Positions 25,344-33,360 of a DNA stretch of 64,000 nucleotides are shown piece after piece (position 1 is the stretch's first letter; every line of letters starts with the position of its first letter). This stretch comes from Limnochordaceae bacterium (lineage in GTDB: Bacteria > Bacillota > Limnochordia > Limnochordales > Geochordaceae): assembly GCA_014896295.1 (NCBI GenBank), contig JADBKR010000007.1, positions 372,001-436,000 on the forward strand, written 5' to 3'. Below the pieces are notes generated by a model. It saw only the letters and a list, made by a program, of their open reading frames with translations. It ran no database searches and was not told the DNA's origin. A program made the position numbers and the translations under genes.

Positions 25344-26993
25344 GTGGACAACGTCATCCGCCGCCTGCAGATGCAACTGTTCGGGCGCTTCCCGGCCCTG
25401 AGGCCCGGCCGGTTCGGATGGGGCGCGGCCCAGCTGTCGGGCGCCAGCCTGCTGAGCCGCCTCATCGGGTTCGTCTACTCTGCCACCGTGATGCGCCTGG
25501 CCGGCCCGGAGGCGGTGGGCTTGTTCCGAATGGTCTGGCCCCTTTACGCCACGGCCTTCACCGTGGCGGCCGCCGGAATCCCCTACGCCATTTCCAAGCT
25601 CCTGGCGGAGAGCACGGCCGCAGGAGCAGCCGGGGAGGCCGGGAAAGAGGCCGGTCGCCCCCGCTCCCCCCGCTCCATCGCCCTGCAAGGGCTGGGCCTG
25701 CTGCTCGTCAACAGCGTCGTCACGGCCGTGACGCTGTGGTTCGCCGCTCCCTGGCTGGTCGCCACCCTGGGCAGCGAACCTCGCGCCGTCCCCATCCTCC
25801 AGCTCCTGGCGCCCTCCCTGGTGGCCGCCGCCCTTTCCGCAGGAGCCAAGGCGCTGTTCGAGGGCATCCGGCGAATGGCGGTGCCGGCCGCATCCCTCAT
25901 CACGGAGCAGATCGTGCTGTCCGCCGTGGCCGTAGGCCTGACGCTGCAGCTGGCCCGATGGGCCAGCTCCCCCGAGACGGCCGCCTCGGCCCTCGCGTTC
26001 GCCTCCGTCCTCGGGGAGGTCGCGGGGCTCGTGGTGATGGTGGTGGCGGTCGACCGGCTCTGGAAGACGTGGGACGCTGCCCGAGCCCAAGAGGCGCCCG
26101 GCGGCCGGGGGAGGGCGTCGTGGTGGCCGTCCGCCATCTTGAGCCTGTCGCTGCCCGTCGCCGGGGGCCGCATCCTCTCCTCCGTCGGGGCCAGCCTCAC
26201 GACCCTCCTGCTCCCCAACCGGCTCCACGCCGCCGGGCTCACCCCGTCACAGGCGGCAGCGGAGATCGGGTTGCTCCGGGGGGTGGCCCTGCCGCTCGTG
26301 CTGACGCCCAACATGCTCAGCCTGGCCCTGATGACCACCCTGGTGCCGTCCATCTCCAGGGCCCTTGCCCGCGGCGACCGCGACAGCGCCCGCGCATACA
26401 GCGACAAGGCCCTGGCCACCACGGTGCTCCTCAGCCTTCCGGCGACGGCGGCGTTGGTCGGCCTTCCGGAGCTGTGGACCCGTACGCTCTACGGCGAGCC
26501 CGCCGCCGCACCGCTCCTGGTGGTGTCGGCCCTGGGCGCGCCCTTCGCCTACCTCGGGCAGACGCTCGTCGGCGTCCTGCGGGGGCTCGGCCGCCCCGAC
26601 ATACCGGTGCGCGGCCATATCCTCGGCATGGCCGTCGAGGCAGCTCTCATCTGGAAGTGGGTGGGCCAGCCGGCCCTGGGCATCCGGGGCGCGGCCCTGG
26701 CCTCGGTGGTCGGCTACGCGGTGGCCTACTCCATCAACCAGGTCGCGGCGATGCGGCATCTGGGCACCGAGCTGCGTGGGCGTGCCTTCCTCGGCCCGCT
26801 GGTAGCCGCGGTGCTCGGTGCCGTGGCCGGGCGGATCGGAGCGGCCGCCGTCGCGGCATGGCTACAGGAAGCAGGGCAGCTTCCCGCCTTCGTCGTCGAC
26901 GCCGTGGCCCTTGCGACGGGCCTGGGAGTACTCGGCCTCTTCTACGGCGCCGCCCTGCGATCGAGCCCGGTCTGGCGGTGGCTGGCCGTCTAG
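25344..26993 (+). CDS. SpoVB-like oligosaccharide/lipid flippase (MOP superfamily)
   Basis: A 549-residue polytopic membrane protein of the multidrug/oligosaccharidyl-lipid/polysaccharide flippase type. It begins with GAAQLSGASLLSRLIGFVYSATVMRLAGPEAVGLFRMVWPLY, the typical SpoVB/MurJ first helices, and has about 13-14 hydrophobic helices. Another family-like stretch is LRGVALPLVLTPNMLSLALMTTLVPSIS. In Bacillus SpoVB acts in spore cortex peptidoglycan formation; other paralogs flip lipid-linked sugars, so the exact substrate is open. GTG 25344 is chosen by position. It is divergent from the GT-B gene; its stop overlaps the YHS gene's stop. Confidence 0.85.
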   Translation: MDNVIRRLQMQLFGRFPALRPGRFGWGAAQLSGASLLSRLIGFVYSATVMRLAGPEAVGLFRMVWPLYATAFTVAAAGIPYAISKLLAESTAAGAAGEAGKEAGRPRSPRSIALQGLGLLLVNSVVTAVTLWFAAPWLVATLGSEPRAVPILQLLAPSLVAAALSAGAKALFEGIRRMAVPAASLITEQIVLSAVAVGLTLQLARWASSPETAASALAFASVLGEVAGLVVMVVAVDRLWKTWDAARAQEAPGGRGRASWWPSAILSLSLPVAGGRILSSVGASLTTLLLPNRLHAAGLTPSQAAAEIGLLRGVALPLVLTPNMLSLALMTTLVPSISRALARGDRDSARAYSDKALATTVLLSLPATAALVGLPELWTRTLYGEPAAAPLLVVSALGAPFAYLGQTLVGVLRGLGRPDIPVRGHILGMAVEAALIWKWVGQPALGIRGAALASVVGYAVAYSINQVAAMRHLGTELRGRAFLGPLVAAVLGAVAGRIGAAAVAAWLQEAGQLPAFVVDAVALATGLGVLGLFYGAALRSSPVWRWLAV

Positions 26994-27193
26994 TGCCTGG
27001 GAAGTAGCCCGGCCCGGCTCCCGTTGACCCCACCTTGCTCCGGAGCGCCTTCCTCGACGTAACGGGCAGCGTTACGGTCGAAGGCGGCCTTGCACGCCGC
27101 GCTGCAAAAGTAGTACGTCCTGCCGTGGTACACCGCCCGCAACGGCGAGCGGCTCTCGTCCACCTCGGCGTGGCAAACGGGATCGACGGCCAA
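26990..27193 (-). CDS. YHS-domain protein
   Basis: A 67-residue protein consisting of one YHS motif: VDPVCHAEVD, VYHGRTYYFCSAACKAAFDRN. YHS domains bind metals (Cu, Fe) and occur in copper ATPases and monooxygenases. The small size suggests a stand-alone metal chaperone or sensor, without direct evidence. TTG 27193 precedes the motif directly, with AGGAGG about 12 nt upstream. Stop codons of this gene and the flippase overlap by 4 nt. Confidence 0.75.
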   Translation of the reverse strand: MAVDPVCHAEVDESRSPLRAVYHGRTYYFCSAACKAAFDRNAARYVEEGAPEQGGVNGSRAGLLPRH

Positions 27194-27231
27194 GGCTTTG
27201 GGCGACCTCCTCGACAACGCCGACGCGGCCC

Positions 27232-27453
27232 TTACAGCGTCACCAACGTCGACAGCACTGCCGCCGCCAGGCCAGCGACGGTCCCCAGCACCCCAATCAG
27301 GAACGCGGTCCTCCATATCTCGAGTTGCCGGCGGTCCCTTCTGGTGACGAAGTGGAACCGGCGCCTGGCGGCACGGGTCCGGTACCAGCTCAGTGCGTAG
27401 CCTGCTCCCGTGACGCCCACGGTACCCACGGCGAGCCACGTCATCCAGGGCAT
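27232..27453 (-). CDS. Small two-helix membrane protein, unknown function
   Basis: A 73-residue protein with two predicted membrane helices: residues 3-20 (WMTWLAVGTVGVTGAGYAL) and 50-72 (TAFLIGVLGTVAGLAAAVLS), joined by a basic loop (RTRAARRRFHFVTRRDRR). ATG 27453 has GGTGAGG 5 nt upstream; an in-frame ATG at 27444 also exists. It precedes the YHS gene on the same strand. No family is recognised. Confidence 0.6.
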   Translation of the reverse strand: MPWMTWLAVGTVGVTGAGYALSWYRTRAARRRFHFVTRRDRRQLEIWRTAFLIGVLGTVAGLAAAVLSTLVTL

Positions 27454-27599
27454 CCACGCCTCACCCCAGTGAGCCAACAGCCCCGTACCCCCAGACTCCT
27501 TCGCACCCTCGAAGGGCCCCTCTTCGACGCGCGTCGACCTTCGCCTGCAGGATCTTGAAGGTTTCGACACGCCTCTCTCAGCCCGGGGAGCCGCCCGGC

Positions 27600-28268
27600 T
27601 CAAGGCTGAGCGAGGTGCTGGCTCGTCCCCTCCGGGGTGCAATGGCGCCAGCAGGTCTCGGTACCTGCAACGGGCACCCTCTGGCTCTCGAGCAGGCGGG
27701 CTACCTCCTGCCCCACCGGGTTGGCACCGCGGGCGAGCTCGTCGGCGAGGTGAGCATGCAGGCACTTGACGTGAGCAGGCCGGGTGATGCCCGAGATCCC
27801 CGTCTCGGTCAGGATCCACCAGTCCCGGGGCCGCTCCGCCTGGAGGAGCTCTGCCCACTCATCGGGTACCAGCGCCCGCCGTATGGACGCCGTGGCCCGG
27901 TGAGCCTGCCCCAGCGACTCCTGCAGCTGCGGGTCCACGTCGGCCAGGTGCTCGAACCGGTCGAGCTCCCCGTCCCTTTCGAGCCGGTCGACCTCGCGCA
28001 CCAAAAGGGGGCACGATAGCCAGCACAAGGTGCTGTTGGGAGAAATGCGCCTCTTGGCCTCGTCGACCTCGAGGGGCGCAAAGAGGAGCACTTGCGGGTA
28101 ACCATACCGGCACCGGCGCAGCACCCCGAGGGCCATCCGGGGCCGGTGGCCCATCTGTCGCCGGACGACGATGGCGTCCTGGTCCGAGAAACGCTCCACG
28201 TGCACGCCCAGGGAGTCCAGGCGCGCGACCAGGGCGGCGTCCAGCTCTTTGGGTATGGAGTGGGGCAA
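27600..28268 (-). CDS. DUF501 family protein
   Basis: A 222-residue protein with the DUF501 core: AIVVRRQMGHRPRMALGVLRRCRYGYPQVLLFAPLE, then STLCWLSCPLLVREVDRLERDGEL and a helical region with LGQAHRATASIRRAL. DUF501 is a cytoplasmic family common in Actinobacteria and some Firmicutes, of unknown biochemical role; the Cys/His residues suggest metal binding. The open frame continues through the tRNA-Arg gene upstream, which cannot be coding, so I used TTG 28268. An excellent GGAGG at about 28311-28316 lacks a standard start codon within reach (ATC or GTC only), so the true start may differ. Confidence 0.72.
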   Translation of the reverse strand: MPHSIPKELDAALVARLDSLGVHVERFSDQDAIVVRRQMGHRPRMALGVLRRCRYGYPQVLLFAPLEVDEAKRRISPNSTLCWLSCPLLVREVDRLERDGELDRFEHLADVDPQLQESLGQAHRATASIRRALVPDEWAELLQAERPRDWWILTETGISGITRPAHVKCLHAHLADELARGANPVGQEVARLLESQRVPVAGTETCWRHCTPEGTSQHLAQP

Positions 28269-28335
28269 GCCTGCCGGCTGCGGCGTGACGGGAGACTCGA
28301 TGACGAAACGACCTCCGCTGGTCTGAGAGCAAAGA

Positions 28336-28411
28336 TGGTGCGCTCGGGGAGACTTGAACTCCCGGCCTTCGGCTCCGCAGGCCGACGCTCTATCCGCTGA
28401 GCTACGAGCGC
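28336..28411 (-). tRNA. tRNA-Arg (anticodon GCG)
   Basis: A complete 76-nt cloverleaf on the minus strand. The acceptor stem GCGCTCG/CGAGCGC pairs fully, the D-arm is GCTC-AGCGGATA-GAGC, the anticodon arm TCGGC-CTGCGGA-GCCGA, and the T-arm GGGAG-TTCAAGT-CTCCC. Discriminator A and CCA are encoded. The anticodon at loop positions 3-5 is GCG, reading CGC (Arg), rather than the ACG (ICG) isoacceptor used by most bacteria. G37 follows, as usual for anticodons ending in G. It has its own promoter at 28426-28454. Confidence 0.95.
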
Positions 28412-28425
28412 GCCACAGCGCATCT

Positions 28426-28454
28426 ATTGTACGGAGGGTGCAGCCAAGCGTCAA
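28426..28454 (-). promoter_or_regulatory. Promoter for tRNA-Arg
   Basis: On the minus strand, TTGACG (28454-28449) and TACAAT (28431-28426) are separated by exactly 17 nt, placing transcription start near 28419, just ahead of the tRNA 5' end at 28411. The -35 overlaps the stop codon of the upstream aminotransferase gene. Confidence 0.8.
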
Positions 28455-29680
28455 GGTAAACCGGGCGAGCTGTCGCCGGCCGCCCGCGTTTGGTCCCGCC
28501 GGGCCGCCTCCGTCACGGCCGCCAGCGCCCCGGTCACGTCGTTGCGCCATCCCTGCCGGCGCAACAACTCGCCGAGGGCGGCCACCAGCCGACTGACGTG
28601 GCGCAGCGCCGCCGACTCGCCCATCGTCCCGATCCGCCACACCTGGCCCTTCCAGGGCCCCAAGCCACCCCCGATCTCAATGCCGAACTCTTCCAGCAAG
28701 GTCCTGCGAACGCCGGCGTCATCCACCCCTTCGGGTACCCGAACCGTCGTCAGGCTCGCGATGCGCAGAGCCGGATCGGTGACGGCGAGCTGCAGCCCCA
28801 GCGCCTCGAGGCCCGCCCATAGCGCCCGGGCCACGCGGCGATGGCGCTGCCAGCGAGCCTCCAGGCCCTCCTCCAACACCCGCTCGAGCGCCCGGTGCAG
28901 GGCGTAGACCATGTGGACGGGCGCCGTGTGGTGGTAAACCCGCTGCTGGCCCCAGTAGGCGGCCACGAGCCGCAAGTCCAGGTACCAGGAAAAGACGTCG
29001 CGCTTGCGCGCTTCGAGGCGCCGCATCGCCCGCGGCGATGCGGTGAACGGCGCCAGGCCCGGCGGCGCGCTCAGGCACTTTTGTGAACCGGAGTAACACA
29101 GGTCGACCCCCGCCCGGTCCACCTCGACGGGCACCCCTCCGAGGGAGGTCACCGCGTCGACCACCAGCAACGCGTCGTACTGGCGGGCCAGGGCCGCCAG
29201 CGGCTCGATGGGCTGGAGCACGCCCGTCGACGTCTCCGCGTGCACCATGGCCAGCACTCGGGGCGCCCGACCCCGCCCTGCCACCTCTTCGACCTGTTTG
29301 GGATCCACCGCCTGCCCCCACGGCACCTCCACCACGTCGACCTCGCCGCCCAGCCGGCGAGCCATCTCTACCATCCGATCGCCGAAGTAGCCGTTGACGA
29401 CCACGATCACCCGGTCTTCCGGCTCGACAGCGTTGGCCAGCGCCGCCTCCATGCCCGCGGTGCCGGTGCCCGACAGCGGCAAGGTGATGGGATTGGCCGT
29501 GGCGAAGACCCGGCGCAACATGCCGACCGTTTCGTCCATGATGGCGAGGAAACGGGGGTCGAGATGACCCAGCGAAGGGGCCGCCATGGCCCGCAGCGTG
29601 GAGGGATGGACCATGGACGGACCCGGGCCCATCAGCAACGTCTCGGGAAGCCCCTCCAGGGATGTGCGCGTGCTACTCAC
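28451..29680 (-). CDS. Alanine--glyoxylate / serine--pyruvate type aminotransferase (class V)
   Basis: A 409-residue PLP enzyme of the AGT/PucG type. It begins LLMGPGPSMVHPSTLRAMAAPSLGHLDPRF, a typical substrate-binding start, followed by LPLSGTGTAGMEAALANAVEPEDRVIVVVNGYFG, VHAETSTGVLQPIEPLAAL, VDAVTSLGGVPVEVD, and the PLP lysine in CYSGSQKCLSAPPGLAPF. Possible reactions include alanine-glyoxylate transamination or purine-catabolic ureidoglycine transamination; the sequence does not decide. GTG 29680 has GGGAGG 7 nt upstream. It lies 40 nt before the PspC gene's stop on the same strand. Confidence 0.9.
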   Translation of the reverse strand: MSSTRTSLEGLPETLLMGPGPSMVHPSTLRAMAAPSLGHLDPRFLAIMDETVGMLRRVFATANPITLPLSGTGTAGMEAALANAVEPEDRVIVVVNGYFGDRMVEMARRLGGEVDVVEVPWGQAVDPKQVEEVAGRGRAPRVLAMVHAETSTGVLQPIEPLAALARQYDALLVVDAVTSLGGVPVEVDRAGVDLCYSGSQKCLSAPPGLAPFTASPRAMRRLEARKRDVFSWYLDLRLVAAYWGQQRVYHHTAPVHMVYALHRALERVLEEGLEARWQRHRRVARALWAGLEALGLQLAVTDPALRIASLTTVRVPEGVDDAGVRRTLLEEFGIEIGGGLGPWKGQVWRIGTMGESAALRHVSRLVAALGELLRRQGWRNDVTGALAAVTEAARRDQTRAAGDSSPGLP

Positions 29681-29720
29681 CGGCGTTCCTCCCGCCCTTT
29701 CCCGGGTCGTCTGCGCCGCT

Positions 29721-30182
29721 TCACGAGCGAGGGCTCCTCAGCACCAGCAACAGCCCCAGCCCGATGAGCACCGTAGGCCAGAGGATGTCCCAGCGCACCC
29801 ACCAGAAGATCCCGAGGTTGGCAAGGACGATCACGCCTCCCAGGGCGATGAGGAACACCCCGAACAGGCGCCGTCGGCGGTCCGCGCCCCCGCCGGAGCG
29901 CACCGCCTCGCTCACGCTCTGGCCGGCCACCGAAACCGTCTGGCCCAGTTCGCGGGCGTTTTCCCGTACCACGTCCCAGGTGCCCTGCGCCACGGACCGC
30001 TCCGAGGGCATGACCAGGGCCAGCACGACGTACGCCACGATCCCCAGGCCTCCGAAGAAGGCCAGCAGCACGAAGCTCAGCCGGATGAGCACCGGGTCCA
30101 CGTCGAAGTACCGCCCGAGCCCCGCGCACACTCCAAAGACCATGGCCCCCCGGGTCGGCCGGTAAAGCGGTGTGGTTGCCAT
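29721..30182 (-). CDS. PspC-domain membrane protein
   Basis: A 153-residue protein. Residues 5-60 form a PspC domain (LYRPTRGAMVFGVCAGLGRYFDVDPVLIRLSFVLLAFFGGLGIVAYVVLALVMP), with one to two helices. The C-terminal 50 residues hold two more helices (LFGVFLIALGGVIVLANLGIFWW, ILWPTVLIGLGLLLVL) resembling the LiaI/LiaF-type membrane region. Proteins of this kind act in envelope stress sensing (Psp/Lia systems) at the inner membrane. No PspA or regulator is adjacent. It is divergent from yhaM. Confidence 0.85.
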   Translation of the reverse strand: MATTPLYRPTRGAMVFGVCAGLGRYFDVDPVLIRLSFVLLAFFGGLGIVAYVVLALVMPSERSVAQGTWDVVRENARELGQTVSVAGQSVSEAVRSGGGADRRRRLFGVFLIALGGVIVLANLGIFWWVRWDILWPTVLIGLGLLLVLRSPRS

Positions 30183-30272
30183 CGTTGTCCGGGCCCTCTC
30201 CCTTTCTCCGTGGTGGGCGCCGCCCGTCCCACGCGGCTACGAGTTCGCCTCCGCCGGTCCCCGATCCTGGCG

Positions 30273-30302
30273 TTGACACGACGGGTGCACCGACCATAGG
30301 CT
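30273..30302 (+). promoter_or_regulatory. Candidate promoter for yhaM
   Basis: A consensus -35 TTGACA (30273-30278) is followed after 18 nt by TAGGCT (30297-30302), which keeps the first, second and last bases of the -10. It lies 25-54 nt before the yhaM ATG at 30327, in the divergent region between the PspC gene and yhaM. Confidence 0.5.
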
Positions 30303-30326
30303 CAAGCCCAGGAGGCGCTGGAGCCC

Positions 30327-31352
30327 ATGGCCAAACAATACTGGATCGGGTCGCTGAAGCGAGGAGACAGCGTCCTGGACTTCTTCGCGGCCCAGGACAA
30401 GGCCCTGGCCACCACGGCCGACAACCGCCGCTACCTCCGGTTGCGGCTGGGCGACCGGACCGGGTGGATGAGCGCGGTCGCCTGGGACAACGGCCCCCAG
30501 CTCTTCGAGGCGTTCGAAAACGGCGACATCGTCCGGGTCATGGGCGAAGTCGAGGAGTACCGGGGCAAGCTCCAGATCCGGGTGCACAAGCTTCGCGCCG
30601 CCACGCCCTCGGACCGGTTGGATGCGGCCGACTTCCTGCCCTCGTCCCGCTTCCCCGCCTCCGAGCTCGTGCGCCGGCTGGACGGCGTCATCGAGCAAGT
30701 CGCCAACCCCTGGCTGCACGAGCTGCTCCGTCGCCTGCTCGGGCCCGGCGGGCTGTTGCGCGAGGCCTACGGCCGCACGAGCGCGGCGCGGGAGGTGCAC
30801 CACGCGTACCTGGGCGGCCTGCTCGAGCACGTCCTGGAGATGGTCGACATCGGCCTGACGCTCAGCCGCCTGCATCCGGAGTACGCGAATCCCGACGTGG
30901 TGGTGACGGCGATCCTGCTGCACGACGTCGGCAAGCTCTACGAGCTGGACCAGCAAGGCCACGGGTTCGTCTACACGAGGGAAGGAGAGTTGTTGGGCCA
31001 CGTCTATCTGGGCGCCCGCTTGGTGGAAGCGCACGCGCGGGCCATCGAGCACTTCCCGGACGACCTCCGGGAAGAGCTGGTCCACTGCGTCCTGAGCCAC
31101 CACGGGTCGGCGGAGCACGGGGCTCCCGTCCTGCCCCGGACGATGAACGCCTGGATCGTCTACCTGGCGGACGAGGCCAGCGCGCGGCTCAACCAGGTGC
31201 GCCGCCTGTACGAACGGGTCGACGCCGGCGGCGGCCCCGGCGACGGATGGAGCGAGTACGACCCGCGCCTCGGGATCAGGGCTTACACGGGCTTCACCCG
31301 CTCGGCGCCCGAGGGCGAGCCTCCCGGCGCCTTCCAGCCGGATTCGGCGTAG
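30327..31352 (+). CDS. yhaM: 3'-5' exoribonuclease YhaM (OB fold plus HD domain)
   Basis: A 341-residue protein. Residues about 8-95 are an OB fold (DSVLDFFAAQDKALATTADNRRYLRLRLGDRTGWMSAVAWD). The HD phosphohydrolase domain follows: VHHAYLGGLLEHVLEMVDIG, VVVTAILLHDVGKLYELD (HD pair), LLGHVYLGARLVEAH, and VHCVLSHHGSAEHGAPVLPRTMNAWIVYLADEASAR. This order is specific for YhaM, a Firmicutes exoribonuclease that trims RNA 3' ends. ATG 30327 is preceded by GGAGG. The gene is single, with a consensus -35 upstream. Confidence 0.92.
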   Translation: MAKQYWIGSLKRGDSVLDFFAAQDKALATTADNRRYLRLRLGDRTGWMSAVAWDNGPQLFEAFENGDIVRVMGEVEEYRGKLQIRVHKLRAATPSDRLDAADFLPSSRFPASELVRRLDGVIEQVANPWLHELLRRLLGPGGLLREAYGRTSAAREVHHAYLGGLLEHVLEMVDIGLTLSRLHPEYANPDVVVTAILLHDVGKLYELDQQGHGFVYTREGELLGHVYLGARLVEAHARAIEHFPDDLREELVHCVLSHHGSAEHGAPVLPRTMNAWIVYLADEASARLNQVRRLYERVDAGGGPGDGWSEYDPRLGIRAYTGFTRSAPEGEPPGAFQPDSA

Positions 31353-31370
31353 AGGCTCCCGGCCACGCCG

Positions 31371-31739
31371 TCAGCGGCCCAGCACCTCGGCCCGCCGGCC
31401 GACGTACCGGGCCCAGGCGGTCCCGAGGTGCACGCGCTCGATGCGGAAGACCCGCTCGTCCGGCATCAGCACGAGATCCTCGGGCTTCACCTCGATCTCG
31501 GTGTACAGGAGGTACCGCCCCGTGGCCGCGTCCCGTACCACCACGGCGTGTTCGACCGTGCGTGGGACGGACTCCATGGGGATGAGCCGCGACATGCCGC
31601 CTCGGATCGCGAGCGTCCCGCCCCAGGCCAGCATCACCACGACCCCGGCTGCCAGCAACACGGCGATGGCCTTGAGCACGCGGGCGAGCCACGCCTGGCG
31701 GCCGCCGGAGGGGCGCTCGCACCACTCCCGGAGATTCAC
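31371..31739 (-). CDS. Single-pass membrane protein downstream of ccmD, unknown function
   Basis: A 122-residue protein with a membrane helix at about residues 22-48 (LKAIAVLLAAGVVVMLAWGGTLAIRGG), then an extracytoplasmic region with beta-rich content (EHAVVVRDAATGRYLLYTEIEVKPEDLVLMPDERVFRIERVHLGTAWARYVG). The GTG start at 31739 lies 4 nt after the ccmD stop, so it belongs to the cytochrome c maturation operon. No family is recognised; the position suggests an accessory role in cytochrome maturation or electron transport, which is inference. It is convergent with yhaM. Confidence 0.65.
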   Translation of the reverse strand: MNLREWCERPSGGRQAWLARVLKAIAVLLAAGVVVMLAWGGTLAIRGGMSRLIPMESVPRTVEHAVVVRDAATGRYLLYTEIEVKPEDLVLMPDERVFRIERVHLGTAWARYVGRRAEVLGR

Positions 31740-31743
31740 ACCC

Positions 31744-31911
31744 CTAGTATGTGCCGGCCGAGTCTCCGTCCGACCCTGCCGTGCGCTCCGCGAGGCTCTG
31801 CCTGACCCGCTCGAGCTCCCGCTCCACCTGGCGCTGGCGCTGCCCGAGGTAGTAAAGGTATCCGATCAGTAGCGCCCAGAGAAGGACGTACGCGGCCTGG
31901 AAAAAGGCCAT
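31744..31911 (-). CDS. ccmD: CcmD-family small membrane protein
   Basis: A 55-residue reading frame starting at ATG 31911 with GGAGG 9 nt upstream. One membrane helix comprises residues 3-22 (FFQAAYVLLWALLIGYLYYL), followed by a charged heptad-like stretch (GQRQRQVERELERVRQSLAER). Size, topology and location directly after ccmC match CcmD, which anchors holo-CcmE release in the heme delivery complex CcmABCD. It is too short for many gene finders. Confidence 0.85.
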   Translation of the reverse strand: MAFFQAAYVLLWALLIGYLYYLGQRQRQVERELERVRQSLAERTAGSDGDSAGTY

Positions 31912-31933
31912 GGCTCGCTGCCTCCTCGATCGT

Positions 31934-32647
31934 TCAGCCGAGTCGCAACCGGGCCTTCATCCGCTCCAGGGAGAGCTGGGCCGCGCCCACCCGGTACGCC
32001 GTCCAGCACAAGGAGGCATACAGCAGGGTGAACGCCGCCACGCTCACGAGCAGGGTCACCAGCATCTCCGGGGCGATGTTGATCTGCCCGGGCCCCAGCA
32101 CCTGGGGATGGATGGTCCGCCACCACCGGATGGACTCGAAGACCACCGGCACGTCGACGAACGCGATGATGCCGAAGACGGCGGACAGCCGGGCCCGCCG
32201 GTCGTCCCCCTCCACCGTGCCCCGCAGCACCAGGTATCCCACGTACAAAAACCACAGCACCGTCGTGGTGGTCAGCCGCGGATCCCAGGTCCACCACACG
32301 TTCCATACCGGGCGCATCCAGAGGGTCCCGGTCACCAGGGCGATGGTGGTGAAGAGCACTCCGACTTCGGCCGAAGCGCCGGCCACCAGATCCCACCGCG
32401 TCTTTCGCTTCCACAGGTAGGCGATGCTGGCGACCATCACCACGAAAAAGGCCAGGAACGCGTTCCACGCGGAGGCCACGTGGAAGTAGAAGATCCGCGA
32501 CACGACGCCCATCGTGCGCTCGTTGGGCACCCAGACCAGCACGAGATACAGGGCCACGGCTATCACCGCCGCCGTGGCCACCGTCAAACCCAGATGAGCG
32601 GGCCCGGCCCCTGCCCGGACGGGCGCCGCCTCGTGCCCCTGGTCCAC
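31934..32647 (-). CDS. ccmC: Heme-handling protein CcmC (CcsA family)
   Basis: A 237-residue membrane protein with six predicted helices. The tryptophan-rich heme-binding motif WNVWWTWDPRLTTTTVLW is present, with flanking conserved histidines (FYFHVASAWNAF and RTIHPQVLGP). CcmC transfers heme to CcmE on the outer side of the membrane. Size and six-helix topology distinguish it from the larger CcmF/CcsA. It lies between ccmB and ccmD in the operon. Confidence 0.93.
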   Translation of the reverse strand: MDQGHEAAPVRAGAGPAHLGLTVATAAVIAVALYLVLVWVPNERTMGVVSRIFYFHVASAWNAFLAFFVVMVASIAYLWKRKTRWDLVAGASAEVGVLFTTIALVTGTLWMRPVWNVWWTWDPRLTTTTVLWFLYVGYLVLRGTVEGDDRRARLSAVFGIIAFVDVPVVFESIRWWRTIHPQVLGPGQINIAPEMLVTLLVSVAAFTLLYASLCWTAYRVGAAQLSLERMKARLRLG

Positions 32648-32674
32648 CGCGCCGACCCTCCCTTTCGTTGGGGC

Positions 32675-33352
32675 TCACCCTTCCAGCAAGAAGCGAAACA
32701 GCAACTGGGGGGCGGCCAGCATCACCACGTCGTACACCGCCAGCATGCGCACCCACGGCTGCCAGTCGGCCGCAGACAGATTGGACATGAGAGCGCCCGT
32801 CGCCTCCACCGCCGCGATGGCGACCGGCACCGCGACCGGCAGCAAGAGCAGGGGCAGCATCAACTCTCGCGCCCGGGAACCTGCCGCGATGGTGGCAAAC
32901 AGCGTGCCCACGGAGACGAAGCCGGTGGTCCCCAGCATCAGCACCGCCAGGAACCAACCCCACTCCCTCGGGGCTCCCACCCGGAAGAGGGCGAGGAGCA
33001 CCGGTACGCTCACCGCTTCGACCATGACCGAGAAAACCCAGTTGGCCAGGAGCTTGCCGGCGAAGACCGCCTCGGGTTCGGCCGGCGAGGCCAGGAGCCC
33101 CTGCAGCGCCCCCGAGGCCTGCTCGGCGCCCATGGAGCGCCCCAGCGCGAGCATCCCGGCGAAGAAGACCGTCACCCACAGCACGCCCGGCGCCACGCTC
33201 GACGGATCGATCCGGGTAGGATCGAGCGCAAAGCTGAAGGTGAGGATGGCCAGCAGCGCGAAGACGAGGCTCGTCCCGGCGGTTTCCCGGCTGCGCAGCT
33301 CTGCCCGCAGATCCTTCCAGACGATGGCGGCTACGGTCGACCAGAAGCCCAT
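32675..33352 (-). CDS. ccmB: Heme exporter permease CcmB
   Basis: A 225-residue protein with six hydrophobic helices. It begins WSTVAAIVWKDLRAELRSRETAGTSLVFALLAILTFSFAL and has VTVFFAGMLALGRSMGAEQASGALQGLLASP and ELMLPLLLLPVAVPVAIAAVEAT, which are characteristic of CcmB. It pairs with the CcmA ATPase to drive release of heme-loaded CcmE. ATG 33352 matches the family N-terminus. It follows ccmA by 8 nt. Confidence 0.93.
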   Translation of the reverse strand: MGFWSTVAAIVWKDLRAELRSRETAGTSLVFALLAILTFSFALDPTRIDPSSVAPGVLWVTVFFAGMLALGRSMGAEQASGALQGLLASPAEPEAVFAGKLLANWVFSVMVEAVSVPVLLALFRVGAPREWGWFLAVLMLGTTGFVSVGTLFATIAAGSRARELMLPLLLLPVAVPVAIAAVEATGALMSNLSAADWQPWVRMLAVYDVVMLAAPQLLFRFLLEG

Positions 33353-33360
33353 GGGATCCC

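Noticed and set aside
28269-28640. N-terminal extension of the DUF501 gene through the tRNA-Arg sequence
   Set aside because: The region encodes a complete tRNA on the same strand and the translated extension has no DUF501 similarity.
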